Source: Calvatia gigantea
Taxonomy: Eukaryota > Basidiomycota > Agaricomycetes > Agaricales > Lycoperdaceae
Direction: 5' to 3'
Assembly: GCA_025093985.1 (NCBI GenBank)
Contig: JACAAK010000007.1
Location: 434,001-498,000, forward strand
Length of the DNA stretch: 64,000 nt
Below are positions 49,331 to 59,933 of this stretch, one piece after another. The position numbers were made by a program, and so were the translations under genes. Numbering within the stretch: the stretch's first letter is position 1; every line of letters begins with the position of its first letter. The notes beneath the pieces were generated by a model. It did not search any database, was not told the origin of the DNA, and saw nothing but the letters and a program-made list of their open reading frames with translations.

Positions 49331-51239
49331 CTAACTCAGAAAACACTCTCGGTCGTCCCTCTCCCACTCCGGCGACACCACCAGTTCCATCTCCCTCATT
49401 TTGTCTTCAACACTCGTGAGAGGGGCGATGTCGATGCCCCGCAGACCCTCGCTCATTCCCAACCTGATTGATTTTTGGCGTCTGCAATTGGCAATGTCCA
49501 GGGAGTGGAGTGCAATGACGTGTATATTAACTCTCGTTCTAAGCAAGATATCAATGCCACCTGGATTCTTCCGTCTGGTACGCCTTTCCCATGGGTATTA
49601 CAAATTAAGTTGAATTGAAGAATGGGTCTAAACTGCTGATACATTAAGTATACCTCTTCGCTGGAGTGTCTTGCTACAGGGTGATTTGTCCGTGTCAAGC
49701 ACTAACAAACGCCTCAACACAAACACTCCGTGATTTCAAACCCGAAGGAGGGTTTTCCAGGGGCATGGTCTGGGTGGGTGTATTAGCACCTCCCAACAGC
49801 TGGAGAGACACATACATCCTTTTTAGCCCTGTCCACTTAGCATCCATAAACGCCAACTCAATCTGGGACTCCAGGATTTTAAATGGCTGATCGCAGCCAC
49901 TGACCGTTGGGAAGCCCTGGATGTAATAACCGAGCGCAATAGAAGCTGAAACTAGATTTTGAGGCATTGGTAGACTTGTGATGACTGGAAGGATGTTGTC
50001 ATTAAAAAACACGTCTTGTCTCCGAGGAATAGGAAATGTGAAGCTGAGGTGGAGGTCTCGAAGATTCATGAGAGCACGAAGACCTAGTGGTTCAGCGGGC
50101 TCGGCGACTGAAGGACGCGGTCTTCTATTAGTGGCAGAAATGTCAAAAGAGATCAAGAACGTACAAGGTCAGGAGACTTCAACTTTCAGCAACTCTACAG
50201 ATGCTCCCACAGTGTCCAAGATTTCCGTGACCGTATCTGAGCGGAATGAGGAAAAGACGCAACACTCAACATACTTCAGTGTGAGTCGAGTGAGGTTTTG
50301 ATAGAGGGCTGGGACAAGCATAGGTTTGGTGCGGAAGAATGCCATGAAGGCCTTAATCGTGTCAGGATCAAGAAGGCTGAGGTTTGTCAGCCGCGTTTCA
50401 AGTAAATTGGCACATTCACGGAAAGGCGAGGTCTTTGGTGTCCATCATAACGAGAGTATCCACATTGGTCCCGTTAAGGAATAAAAGGACGGGAAATTTT
50501 CTTCCGCCCGATACCTCGAGGGCTCGAAATGGGGGGCGGGAGAAGGCTCTAAGGAATGCGTCGATGGTATCTTTGGGTATATCAGCCCAGTCAAGGTGTG
50601 GATGTCGAAAATCCATAGTCTGAAGTGCCGGCAACGACCGCAGAAAATCCATCAATTGTGGTGGACATGGAAATGTATGTTTCGGGTCTCTGGGTGCTGT
50701 CGCTCCGGGAAGGTTCACGACCCGAACCTCCTTAATATAAGTGGCCAAATGGGCATGGGGAGGCGTGGCGACTTGACAGATACCGTGGGTGCCAATGGGC
50801 ATTGGATCGACTTGGACTACAGCGAAAGGTTCGCGCTGGCTAAGGTGTCATCCATCTCGGACAGACAAGGGATGTCACTTTGAGGTCTCCTTCTTCGGCA
50901 ATCAAGCAGAAGAATTCATCCAGGATTTCGAAGGGTACCGTCCCGGGTGTTGTAACGAGCGGCAGGGATCTAGAGTGAGATAATACACTCAGAATCGTAG
51001 AACGAGACTGAGGTGTACGAAAGTACAGTAAAGCTCGAAAATAGAGCAATTACATAATGGCTGATGTAATGAGTGGAACTGAAGAATAGTCCGAAGTAAG
51101 TCCTTACAAAGAGGGTATATGCACAACACCGGGAAGAGCCTTGACTGAGCTTTCCATGAAAGAAGTATGAAGCCAACAATAAGGAAGTTGTTAGGGGGAG
51201 GCAGAGTAAGTTGGAGTGATAAATTGCCACTGAGTGCAT
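49331..51239 (-). pseudogene. F-box protein subfamily A copy 2, disrupted
   Basis: Paralogue of 46071-47443 (same blocks: MDFRHPHLDWADIP, IKEVRVVNLPG, SLPMPQNLV, VSLQLLGGANTPTQ). Lesions: a solo LTR at 50948-51128 just before the F-box; one extra base at 50850 (SLVCPRW then shift); a small deletion near 50410-50420; and a TGG-to-TGA change at 50171-50169 before the second intron. It keeps a C-terminal exon missing from copy 1, read as KNPGGIDILLRTRVNIHV...SPEWERDDRECFLS with its stop at 49331. The copy is therefore non-functional as it stands but more complete at its 3' end. Confidence 0.8.
50948..51128. mobile_element. Solo LTR (181 bp) inserted in F-box copy 2
   Basis: Present in copy 2 and absent at the matching site of copy 1. 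It starts TGTTGTAACGAGC and ends GCACAACA (TG...CA with inverted TGTTGT/ACAACA ends). It is flanked by a perfect 5-bp direct repeat CCGGG (50943-50947 and 51129-51133). These are the marks of an LTR left after recombination between the two LTRs of a retrotransposon. No sequence similarity to the 307-bp LTRs at 53539/59627 beyond the ends, so it is a different family. Confidence 0.85.
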
Positions 51240-51456
51240 TTATATTATTCTCAAAAATGTGACTGTACAGTGATCTATGGTCACTTGACACACCAAATTA
51301 GAGCAATTTTTTTCTTCTTCAACCATATATCCTTCCACTCTAAAAATTATACAAGTTTACAGTAAATTGTCTGTTCTATGTGATGGCAAAGAATTATGTG
51401 GATGTGTAAGTCAAGATAAGAAGCTATTTTGATTGTGCTGTGGGTAGTAAGGTAGC

Positions 51457-51729
51457 ATGAGAAACTTTGGGCAGAGTTTACCCCAAAGACAAGGACAGTT
51501 CCAAGTAGAAGTCAATGTGTCAGATTATGTACTAGGAGGTGTACTATTACAACATCAGGAAGGGAAATGGCACCCAATTGCATTTACATCACACACACTC
51601 TCACTGGCAGAATGTAATTATGAAATCTATGACAAGGAGCTACTGGCCATTGTGCATGCATTAAAAGAATGGAGACACTATCTGTTGGATGCAGAAGAAA
51701 AAATTGAAATATGGATGGTGTTGAGATGA
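51457..51729 (+). pseudogene. Ty3/gypsy RNase H fragment, CpG-depleted relic
   Basis: A 90-codon frame aligns over its whole length with the RNase H region of the intact element (56625-56870). Shared motifs are QVEVNVSDYVLGGVLLQ versus RVEVDASNYALGGVLSQ, WHPIAFTSHTLS, NYEIYDKELLAI and HALKEWRHYLLDAEEK. Many differences are C-to-T or G-to-A at former CpG sites (GACGCA to AATGTG, TACGCA to TATGTA, CGCACA to CACACA). Only this piece of the polyprotein survives. Confidence 0.85.
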
Positions 51730-51808
51730 GTACACTACAGTAGTGGATGCACTAGCAGTGGAGGGTAGTCATACTCACTGGGATTGTTGAGGTGTTGCTG
51801 GTAGACAG

Positions 51809-52135
51809 TGTTATGAACTTGCATATTTACTTAGATAATACAGGTTCTAGAACGTCTTGAAGACTAGCATGTACCTAGACAGACCTAGAATGTAGCTAGA
51901 CTTACCTAGAACTTAATACACATAAATAGCACAGCTTATGTCATAATTCAAAGTCGTACCACTTTGAAGTCATACCACTTTTCTAATACCATATATAGAC
52001 ATGTAACATATGAATACAGTACAATACAGTAGTATACTGCTGTAGTATATAAACCCCTCAACTTGACCAGTAGACTCCATTGTTTCTACTTGGTTAGGTG
52101 GAGACTCAATCTATAACTCTTAACATACTCTTACT
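51809..52135 (+). repeat. Possible decayed LTR
   Basis: Begins TGTTATGAACTTGC, has a TATA-like GTATATAAACCCC near 52043 and ends CTTAACA. It lies about 80 bp downstream of the RNase H relic, where a 3' LTR would be expected after an internal deletion. No second copy and no target duplication were found, so this is tentative. Confidence 0.35.
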
Positions 52136-53256
52136 CTCTACTCTTAAGACATTGCTTCTAAACTATTAAGTGTACTTTATAAGACATTAAGGAGTTATAC
52201 TCTGAGGATAGACCTCTTGTTGAATCTTGCTCTGTACCACTATGTTGGTTCAGTCTATTTATAGCTGAAATGGGGTTTGAGTATTTCACCTTTAGAGGGT
52301 TGATAATAACAGACCATCATGGACTATGTATGCAGTAGTTGTACCACCCTTCTGGTAGTCGGTTATACCCTCTGCATGGAACCTTCTAGTACATGTGTTG
52401 TACATAGTATGCTCCAATTATGCTACTGGTAGTTAGACCTCACCTGTATAAGGGTTTAGAGTGCACAGACCAGGGATATTAGTATATATACCCTTATGTA
52501 GCATTATGATATAGATATCTTTTAGTAGGCCTTTGGGCTAAGACACTATGTCTTCTTTCCTCTATGCTAGCTTCTCTAAGCATTGCTTCCCCTCTCCTCA
52601 AGACTCTCTGAGTATACTGGTATAAGCAGGACTATGTCCGCTACCATGCATCTCTCCTACTGGACTATCTCCCAGATGAATACGACTACCCTCCACTGCT
52701 GATGCCTACACACTTAGGTAGTGTGAATTATATTGGGATATCTACTCAGTTCTCTCAACAGGTTATGGGCCCTGACCACCACTCACTCGGACTGCATTAG
52801 CAATGCTGGTAGAGTTTGAGGAGGCTATGGTCGCTTTCAACCTGGGAGACAGTGGTGCTTTTGGTCCACTTGATACCCTGTCTGACCCATATTGTGAATG
52901 CATGCACTACGCACAGCAGTCCTACATGATGCTGACACATTGTTACCTGTTCTTGGTTTTTGATCTGGCAAACTATCATCTCTGGTCTGGTTCGACTGCT
53001 TTAGGTCTGCTCCCTATTCCGGGTTGCAGCAGAATTGTTCTGCTCTGGTTGCTCCACCTCTGTTCTGGTATTCTCTCTCTGATCAACAATGACTGCTTTG
53101 GGCTTTCTTGGATTCTCTTCAGATCCACCTCAGTAATTTACTATATGATGTATCATTTATACTGAGCATCACGCTCCACTTTGCTGGTTAATTAGCTGGT
53201 CTTTGTGACCGCAATAAATACCGCAGTGTCAGGAAAATTATAAGCCTTGTATTCTA

Positions 53257-53538
53257 GTGTTTCAAGTCGATTGGGCAAGTCCCACCTTGAGTTCCAAAAC
53301 ATGCCACGAGTATATATCTGAGCTATCTGATCCACTTAAGCTGGCAATATTAGCCGCTAAGGCCTGCTCAATTATAAAAAGCTGGGATATAGAAAATATC
53401 TTCAAGAAGTCCACTGTTCATTCCTTCACTTCAGGCTTTAATGCTTTATCCCTTCTATATCTATTCGACTACTGCTTTATTCTTTCTACAGATAGCTCAT
53501 GCACTTCAAGCACATTATGCCACGCTAAGACAGTGGGC
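53257..53538 (+). other. 5' half of an open frame split by the retrotransposon
   Basis: Stop-free for 94 codons up to the target duplication. If the element and one TGGGC copy are removed, the frame continues through 59939-60112 to a TAA (about 152 codons). It begins after a stop without an ATG and has no recognised domain, so it may be chance or a relic of an older element. Confidence 0.3.
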
Positions 53539-53845
53539 TGTTATGAGTTTCCACTGATCATAACGAGTTCCGTGCTATTCTACATTCCTAACTATCTGCG
53601 TACCTGTTTCAGTTATTCTAGTCCAGCGTTCTCCGAAGATATGACTCGTACCAACTACCACGCCTTGACCGGACGTTTCATGTAGTTACTCCATCCGTTC
53701 AACCGGATAGCTCTAGACGTATTTAAGTGTACATACACCCTGTTGTATTCGGTACGCTTAACCACCTTTGTTCTCTTTCCCTTACTTGCCCTCAAGTCTT
53801 AGCCAGAGCTGCAACCTGAGGTCTAAACCGACTAAGGTCATAACA
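53539..53845 (+). repeat. 5' LTR
   Basis: 307 bp, TG...CA ends (TGTTATGAG ... TAACA). It differs from the 3' LTR at six sites, all transitions within CpG/TpG/CpA contexts. Immediately after it TTTGGTTAAGTGTC offers a primer-binding site beginning TGG at 53848; I cannot name the tRNA. Confidence 0.95.
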
Positions 53846-53927
53846 TTTGGTTAAGTGTCATCACCTCACCTTGCAGGAAACAGAGTTGAAAAAAGACTCG
53901 AACCACGACAAACCCAGGAGCCATTAT

Positions 53928-55077
53928 ATGAGCTCGAACCCCGACGAATACAGAGAACCGCAGCTTGAAGTTACAGACGACGAACTTGAAACAGACAGCG
54001 AAACCGAGTCATCAGACGAAGAAGCAGAGAACCCCAAAGTACCTGCACCAGAAACGGTTGTAGCAAGCAACGAACCCGGAGAAACCACACAAGGAGCAAA
54101 CCCAACAGAAGTAGAAGCAGTTATATCAGAACTCTTCGACTGAACTCGACATAGCAGAAGAACAACTAGGACAACAGGAGAATCAAGACACCGAAACAGA
54201 ATCAGAATCAGGAGACTCAGTAATGACGGACAATACTGCACCTACCACAGCCCCTAGCACAAAGGGGCTTGTGCCCGACCCAGGGTTCTTTGATGGAACA
54301 CGAACCAAATTCGACGACTGGTGGAGAGCCATGACACTCTTCATGAAATTCAACAAAGTCAGCACGGCAGATGATAAAGCTATAGCAGTCTTGGCCAGAC
54401 TGAGGGGAGGAACAGCAGGAGCATATGCAGCAATGAAAGCACCACAAATCCTGGAAGGAGAAGACTCTGTAGACTGGAAGGTCTTTGCAGAAGAATTCAA
54501 ACGAACCTTCTCAGATGATGCCATGAATGCGAAGGCGGAATGGCAAATCGAAAAATTCAAACAGGGGAATAGAAACACGGCCGACTACCTCATCGAATTT
54601 GAGGTACTGAAAAACAAGGCAAAAACTGACAACCGACACGCCATGTTCCTATTGCGAAAAAACGCCCGACAAGATATCATCCACACTATCACAGGCTACC
54701 CTCCAGCCGCGCGACCCGATACGTACCCAGAATGGAAGGAGGCCATACTAGCAGTTGGACAAGGATACGAAGCATCCGAATACCGAGGAGATAAGAAAAC
54801 TAACTCGGGAACTACTTATGGGGGAATGGGAGAACCCATGGAGATAGGAAGCAGGCGACATGTGTTCAACGCAAAAGGGGAACCCAAATGCTACAACTGC
54901 GGAATATTCGGGCACATGTCCAAAGACTGCAAGAAACCCAAAGGGTTAACATGCTACAACTGCGGCAAAATCGGACACATAGCCAAAGCATGCACCGCAC
55001 CAAAGAAAGTACAGATCCGAGCAATGGATGAAATGGAACCAGAAAAGAACCAGGATTTTTCCAGAGACTCCGAGTAG
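53928..55077 (+). CDS. gag: Retrotransposon Gag with two CCHC zinc knuckles, one frameshift
   Basis: Structural protein forming the virus-like particle that packages element RNA. ATG at 53928 (MSSNPDEYREPQ). The first ~70 residues are acidic and disordered. A one-base shift at about 54135-54145 moves to the frame that continues to 55077. The capsid-like region (FFDGTRTKFDDWWRAMTLF, FAEEFKRTFSDD, YLIEFEVLKNKA) is followed by two nucleic-acid-binding knuckles, CYNCGIFGHMSKDC and CYNCGKIGHIAKAC. The stop at 55075 precedes pol by 53 nt, in another frame. Confidence 0.9.
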
Positions 55078-55130
55078 GCGCTGCCTCGAGAGTCAAGAAA
55101 CTTGTATCTAGGATATCAGAAGAATATTAC

Positions 55131-58100
55131 ATGATTCCTCAGAAACGAAAGCGCGAATTAAACCTAAAAGGAAAAATCCAAACCCCGACAAAAAGAATAA
55201 CAGTAAACACTATAGTCGACTCGGGATGCACCACCAGCAGCATCAGCAAAAGACTGGTAGATGAAGAAAAAATCCCCACGGAAAAACTAGGACAAGAAAT
55301 CACGGTTCTTAACGCGGATGGCACGACAAACCAAGGAGGAAAGGTTACAGAAAAGGCAACTATACAAATGGAAATTGAAGGGCACAAAGAAACAATCGAA
55401 GCGTCGGTCGTACAACTCCAAGACAGGGCAGAAATATTCCTAGGACACGACTGGCTCATCAAACACAACCCAGAGGTAAACTGGCGAACAGGAGAAATAA
55501 AGTTCAACCGATGCCCAAAGGACTGCAAAGTCCCACACCAAAGCATCCAGATAACAGACAAAATCCGAAACATGACCACCACCGAGGATATATGGGAAGA
55601 GGAAGAAGAGCCCGACCCCACCGAACCATCAGACCTGCCGGACTATGTACGACCATTCACACATTTATTCAACAAAACTACATTCGACAAGCTGCCTGAA
55701 CGAACAGAATGGGACCACAAGATAGTCTTAACAGAAGACGCACCCAAGGAAATCAATGCAGGAACTTACAACATGACGATCAAAGAACAAGACGAGCTCA
55801 AGACATTTGTCAAAGAAAACCTTGAGTCAGGACGAATACGACCATCGAAATCACCATATGCTGCACCCACCTTTTTCATCCCAAAAAAGGATGGCTCAAA
55901 ACGACTCATTCAAGATTACCGACGATTGAATAACGTAGTCATCAAGGATAAAACGCCGCTGCCTCGAATTGGAGAAGTCATTGACAAATTAGGAAAAGCC
56001 AAATATTTCAACAAACTGGACATCATTTGGGGCTACAACAACGTTCGAATCAAAGAAGGAGACGAGTGGAAGGCAGCCTTCCTAACCAACGAAGGGCTAT
56101 TCGAACCTACAGTAATGTTTTTCGGTCTCAGCAATTCACCTGGAACGTTCTCAAGAATGATGGCGAGCATCTTCCGAGACTTGCTACGTGACAGAGACAT
56201 AGTAAACTATATGGACGACTTCGCAATTCCGGGAGACACCAAAGAGCAATTACAAGAACGAACCATCCGATTCCTAGAAAGAGCAGCCGAACACAACCTG
56301 TGCTTCAAACGATCCAAATGCATCTTCGACGCCGAAGAAATCCCAATGCTGGGAGTAACAGTAGGACACGGACGCATTGAAATGGAGGCCGAAAAAGTAA
56401 AATCAGTATGAGAATGGCCCCAACCACACAACAAGAAAGGAGTAGAAAGATTCCTTGGTTTTGCCAACTACTACCGCCGATTTATAAAAAACTTCAGCAA
56501 GATAGCGGCCCCATTGAACAAGCTGAAAGGATCAGAGGAGTGGGAATGGAAAGAGGAACAACAATCAGCATTCGACGAACTAAAACAACGAATCACAGAA
56601 GAACCCACCTTAACACTATCCCAGAGAAAAGGTCAATTCCGGGTAGAAGTCGACGCATCAAACTACGCATTAGGGGGAGTACTCTCACAAGAACAAAATT
56701 CCAAATGGCACCCAATCGCATTCACATCCCGCACACTATCACCAGCAGAACGGAATTATGAAATCTATGACAAAGAACTATTGGCTATCATGCATGCACT
56801 AAAGGAATGGCGGCACTACCTGCTGGATGCAGAAGAGAAATTCGAAATCTGGACCAACCACGAAAACCTGAAATACTACAGGGAACCCCAGAAACTAAAC
56901 GGCCGACAAGCTAGATGGTACCTACGGTTACAGGACTATGACTTCACACTGCGCCATGTACCGGGAAAAACAAACACAAAAGCGGACCTCCTCTCCAGAA
57001 TCTACCAAGAGCCAGAACAGGAAGAGGGGAAACTAGTCACCATGATCCGAGACACTTGGCTGGCGAACAAAAAAAACGACGAACCACCAGAGGGGACCAT
57101 CTTACTCTGCACTGAACTATTTATGGAACCCACCCTCAAGGAACGAATCAAGGCGAACAAAGGACGAGAAACGGCCATCATCCAAAAAATACGTGGCCAA
57201 GATCCTGACATCACCGAACACGACGGAATAATCTACAAAAACGCCAGCATGTACGTACCACCTGAACCGACACTCAGAGAAGAAATACTACACCAGTACC
57301 ACGACGCCCCTGACGCAGGACACCCGGGACAACACCGAATGATCAAGTTGGTGACCAGGGATTACTGGTGGCCGGCAATCCGAACGGACGTTCAAAAGTA
57401 TATCAGAGGATGCCAGAATTGTCAATGAAATAAGCCACGCAAAACACCTCTGAAGACACCTCTACACCCGCTTCCCATCCCCAATGGTCCATGGGAAGAA
57501 GTGAGCATCGACCTCATTGGACCACTACCCGAATCAGAAGGAAAGGACGCTATCCTAGTCATTGTTGACCGATTCTCAAAAATGATACGACTCATAGCGA
57601 CAAGAACAGATGTTTCCTCAAAAGAACTAGCACAGCACTATCGAGATGAAATATGGAAGCTACACGGAATACCGAGGAAAGTCCTTAGTGACCGAGGACC
57701 ACAGTTTGCATCCGAATTCACCGGCGAACTGTTCAAGGGACTAGGGATAGAACGAAACCTATCAACGGCCTACCACCCACAGACCGACGGACAGACAGAA
57801 AGGATTAACAGAGAAGTCGAAACATACCTGAGGATATACTGTAACTACGACCAAAACGACTGGGCGAAATGGCTGCCCATGGCCAAATTCCAATACAACG
57901 ACAAGAAGCACACCGGCACTCAGATGACACCGTTCTACCTGAACTACGGAAGACACCCCTGGAAAGGAAAGGAAAACGGAACGACGAACAACCCTAGCAG
58001 TACGGAGTTCCTAAAACAGCTCCAGAATGCAAGAAACGATGCCACTTCCGCACTACGATCATATCAAGAAAAGATGAAATGGACACATGATAACAGCAAG

Positions 58101-58613
58101 ATGAACACGAGGACATATCAGATCAACGATGAAGTATGGCTAGAAAACACCAACATCCATACCAATCAGTCATCAAAGAAGCTAGGCCAAAAAAGGTATG
58201 GGCCTTTCCGAATTAAGGAAAAAATAGGGGAAGTGGCATATCGGCTGGCGATACCAGAAGGATGGGCCATCCATGATGTGTTTAACGAACAGCTGCTAAC
58301 CCCGGCACAAAAGACATTATTCCACATCCAGAAAGAAGCACCAGCGCCCGAACCAATAATCATCAACAATGAAGAGGAATACGAAGTAGAAGAAGTCCGA
58401 GGAAAACGACAAAAAGGAAGGGGATATCAGTTCCTTATACATTGGAAAGGTTACAGCAACGAAGAAGATACGTGGACAGCGGAGTCAAACTTGCAAAACG
58501 CCCGAGACGCGATAGTGGAGTACCACAAAAGGCATCCGGAGGATACCTATAAAAAGGGGGGCAAGAAATCCAGAAAAACACCAGTCAAGTCAAACCCCAG
58601 ACAAAGATACTAG
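55131..58613 (+). pseudogene. pol: Retrotransposon Pol polyprotein, two in-frame stops
   Basis: One continuous frame interrupted by TGA at 56409-56411 and 57426-57428. Domains in order: retropepsin (IVDSGCTTSSIS), reverse transcriptase (FIPKKDGSKRLIQDYRRLN, MFFGLSNSPGTFSRMM, VNYMDDFAI), RNase H (FRVEVDASNYALGG, YEIYDKELLAI), integrase zinc module (HQYHD...HPGQHRM...CQNC), integrase core (SIDLIGPLPES, LSDRGPQFASEF, HPQTDGQTERIN) and a chromodomain (YEVEEVRGKRQKG..FLIHWKGYSNEEDTWTAESNL). The first stop separates RT from RNase H, just before EWPQPHNKKGVERFLGFANY; the second lies between the zinc module and the core. Both positions usually hold Arg, so CGA-to-TGA is the simplest change. Catalytic residues are otherwise all present. 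Confidence 0.93.
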
Positions 58614-58619
58614 CCAAAC

Positions 58620-59577
58620 ATGTCCTCCCAAGCCAACCGCATCTCTATCAACTCCCTCGTCCACCCCAACCCGACCACGATCTCCTCAGTCCCCCTCCCA
58701 AAGCCAGGCAATAGCCAAGCACCCGCACCCCAAGGCATCCGTTACAACCTTGCGACCACCCCGTCCCCAGCACAAGGACTCCTCGAGGCCCTCCTCAAGG
58801 AATGTCAACAAAGCCACAAACGACAAAGTAGAAACAATCACAGCCCAAAACAAACGACTCGCAGTAAACCGCCATATCACCCTCGCCACCGCTTGCATCA
58901 CCTTCGCGGACATGTACGCCGGGTTTGCCAACGCATCGTCCTCCACAAGCCAACACATCCCCGCCATCTTCCGCGCGTTAGAATTATCCACCCTCACACC
59001 CAGTGAACAAAGTCGAGTTCACAGCCTTCAGAGCCATGTTGACCTCGCTCTAGAAGTATTCAACCATCTCGATATCGCCGACACCTTCCTAGAACTCGCA
59101 GACGTCGCTATGAACGTACTAGGACGCGACAAGACCACAGAAGACCCAGACATAGATCAACTCGTTACACGCATCGGAGTCACTCTCGCCGACCTACACA
59201 CCACCATCCGTTCCCCACCAACCAAGCGAGCAGATATGCCCATGGACGAAGAAACTACTGTCTCAATGAAGGAAGAGGTCAATGCACTCCGACGATTCAT
59301 AAAGACCATCACCCTGCCACAGATCGTATCGGTTTTTCTCCCACCAGCAAGATTCCGCAGTGTGCTACCAGGCCAAGAAAAGGACCAACATTATTGGAAA
59401 GCGATAGTCAAGAACTATTGGGACAACTCAACCATCACCGAGTTCCCCTTCAACGGAGTCCCAGTCCCTATCCGTCAAGATGGCCGCAGCCATTTGCCCG
59501 TCTTCTTCACACGATCCAACGAAGGAAAGTACCTCATCGGAGCCACCAAGAAAGCCCTCGCCGCCGCCTGTAGTTAA
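58620..59577 (+). CDS. Additional ORF downstream of pol, unknown function, one frameshift
   Basis: Starts at an ATG 6 nt after the pol stop (MSSQANRISINSLVHP). It changes frame once near 58795-58803 and then runs open to TAA at 59575, about 319 residues, 50 bp before the 3' LTR. No retroviral or host domain is recognised, and there is no signal peptide or transmembrane segment, so it is not an envelope. The second part is helical (ITLATACITFADMYAGFAN, LALEVFNHLDIADTFLELA) and ends with a basic folded segment (GKYLIGATKKALAAACS). Third positions are C-rich, unlike the A-rich gag-pol, hinting at separate origin, perhaps a captured host gene. Function cannot be stated. Confidence 0.75.
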
Positions 59578-59611
59578 TGGAGAGTTTGACGAACTTCCTG
59601 AGGCATGAAGT

Positions 59612-59626
59612 CTAATTGAGGGGTAT
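59612..59626 (+). promoter_or_regulatory. Putative polypurine tract
   Basis: AATTGAGGGGTAT directly precedes the 3' LTR, the place where plus-strand DNA synthesis is primed. It is short and only partly purine, so assignment rests mainly on position. Confidence 0.45.
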
Positions 59627-59933
59627 TGTTATGAGTTTCCACCGATCATAACAAGTTCCATGCTATTCTACATTCCTAACTATCTGCGTACCTGTTTCAG
59701 TTATTCTAGTCCAGCGTTCTCCGAAGATATGACTCGTACCAACTACCACGCCTTGACCGGACGTTTCATGTAGTTACTCCATCCGTTCAACCGGATAGCT
59801 CTAGACGTATTTAAGCGTACATACACCCTGTTGTATTCGGTACACTTAACCACCTTTGTTCTCTTTCCCTTACTTGCCCTCAAGTCTTAGCCAGAGCTGC
59901 AACCTGAGGTCTAAACCGACTAAGGTCGTAACA
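59627..59933 (+). repeat. 3' LTR
   Basis: 307 bp copy of the 5' LTR, ending GGTCGTAACA, followed by the target duplication TGGGC (59934-59938). Confidence 0.95.

Larger units (their letters stand above)
51300..53538. other. AT-rich transposon graveyard
   Basis: Composition drops sharply to AT-rich from about 51300. Contents I can support: an RNase H relic (51457-51729), a possible LTR (51809-52135) and a 17-nt perfect inverted repeat (GACTACCCTCCACTGCT, 52684-52700, against its complement at 51754-51770) about 0.9 kb apart. The remainder shows no gene. Confidence 0.5.
53539..59933 (+). mobile_element. Ty3/gypsy chromovirus LTR retrotransposon, nearly complete
   Basis: 6,395 bp from TGTTATGAG to TCGTAACA with two 307-bp LTRs and a 5-bp target duplication TGGGC (53534-53538 and 59934-59938). 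Order gag - protease - reverse transcriptase - RNase H - integrase - chromodomain is the Ty3/gypsy order, and the C-terminal chromodomain marks the chromovirus branch. It sits inside older AT-rich DNA. The LTRs differ at six positions (98% identity), so the insertion is fairly young, but gag has a frameshift and pol has two stops, so this copy is probably non-autonomous now. An extra ORF follows pol. Confidence 0.96.

Noticed and set aside
52803..53165. 120-codon frame in AT-rich block
   Set aside because: No recognised domain; surrounding DNA is decayed repeat, so length alone is not enough.
58620..59577. Extra retrotransposon ORF as an envelope gene
   Set aside because: No signal peptide, no membrane segment, no glycoprotein-like cysteine pattern.
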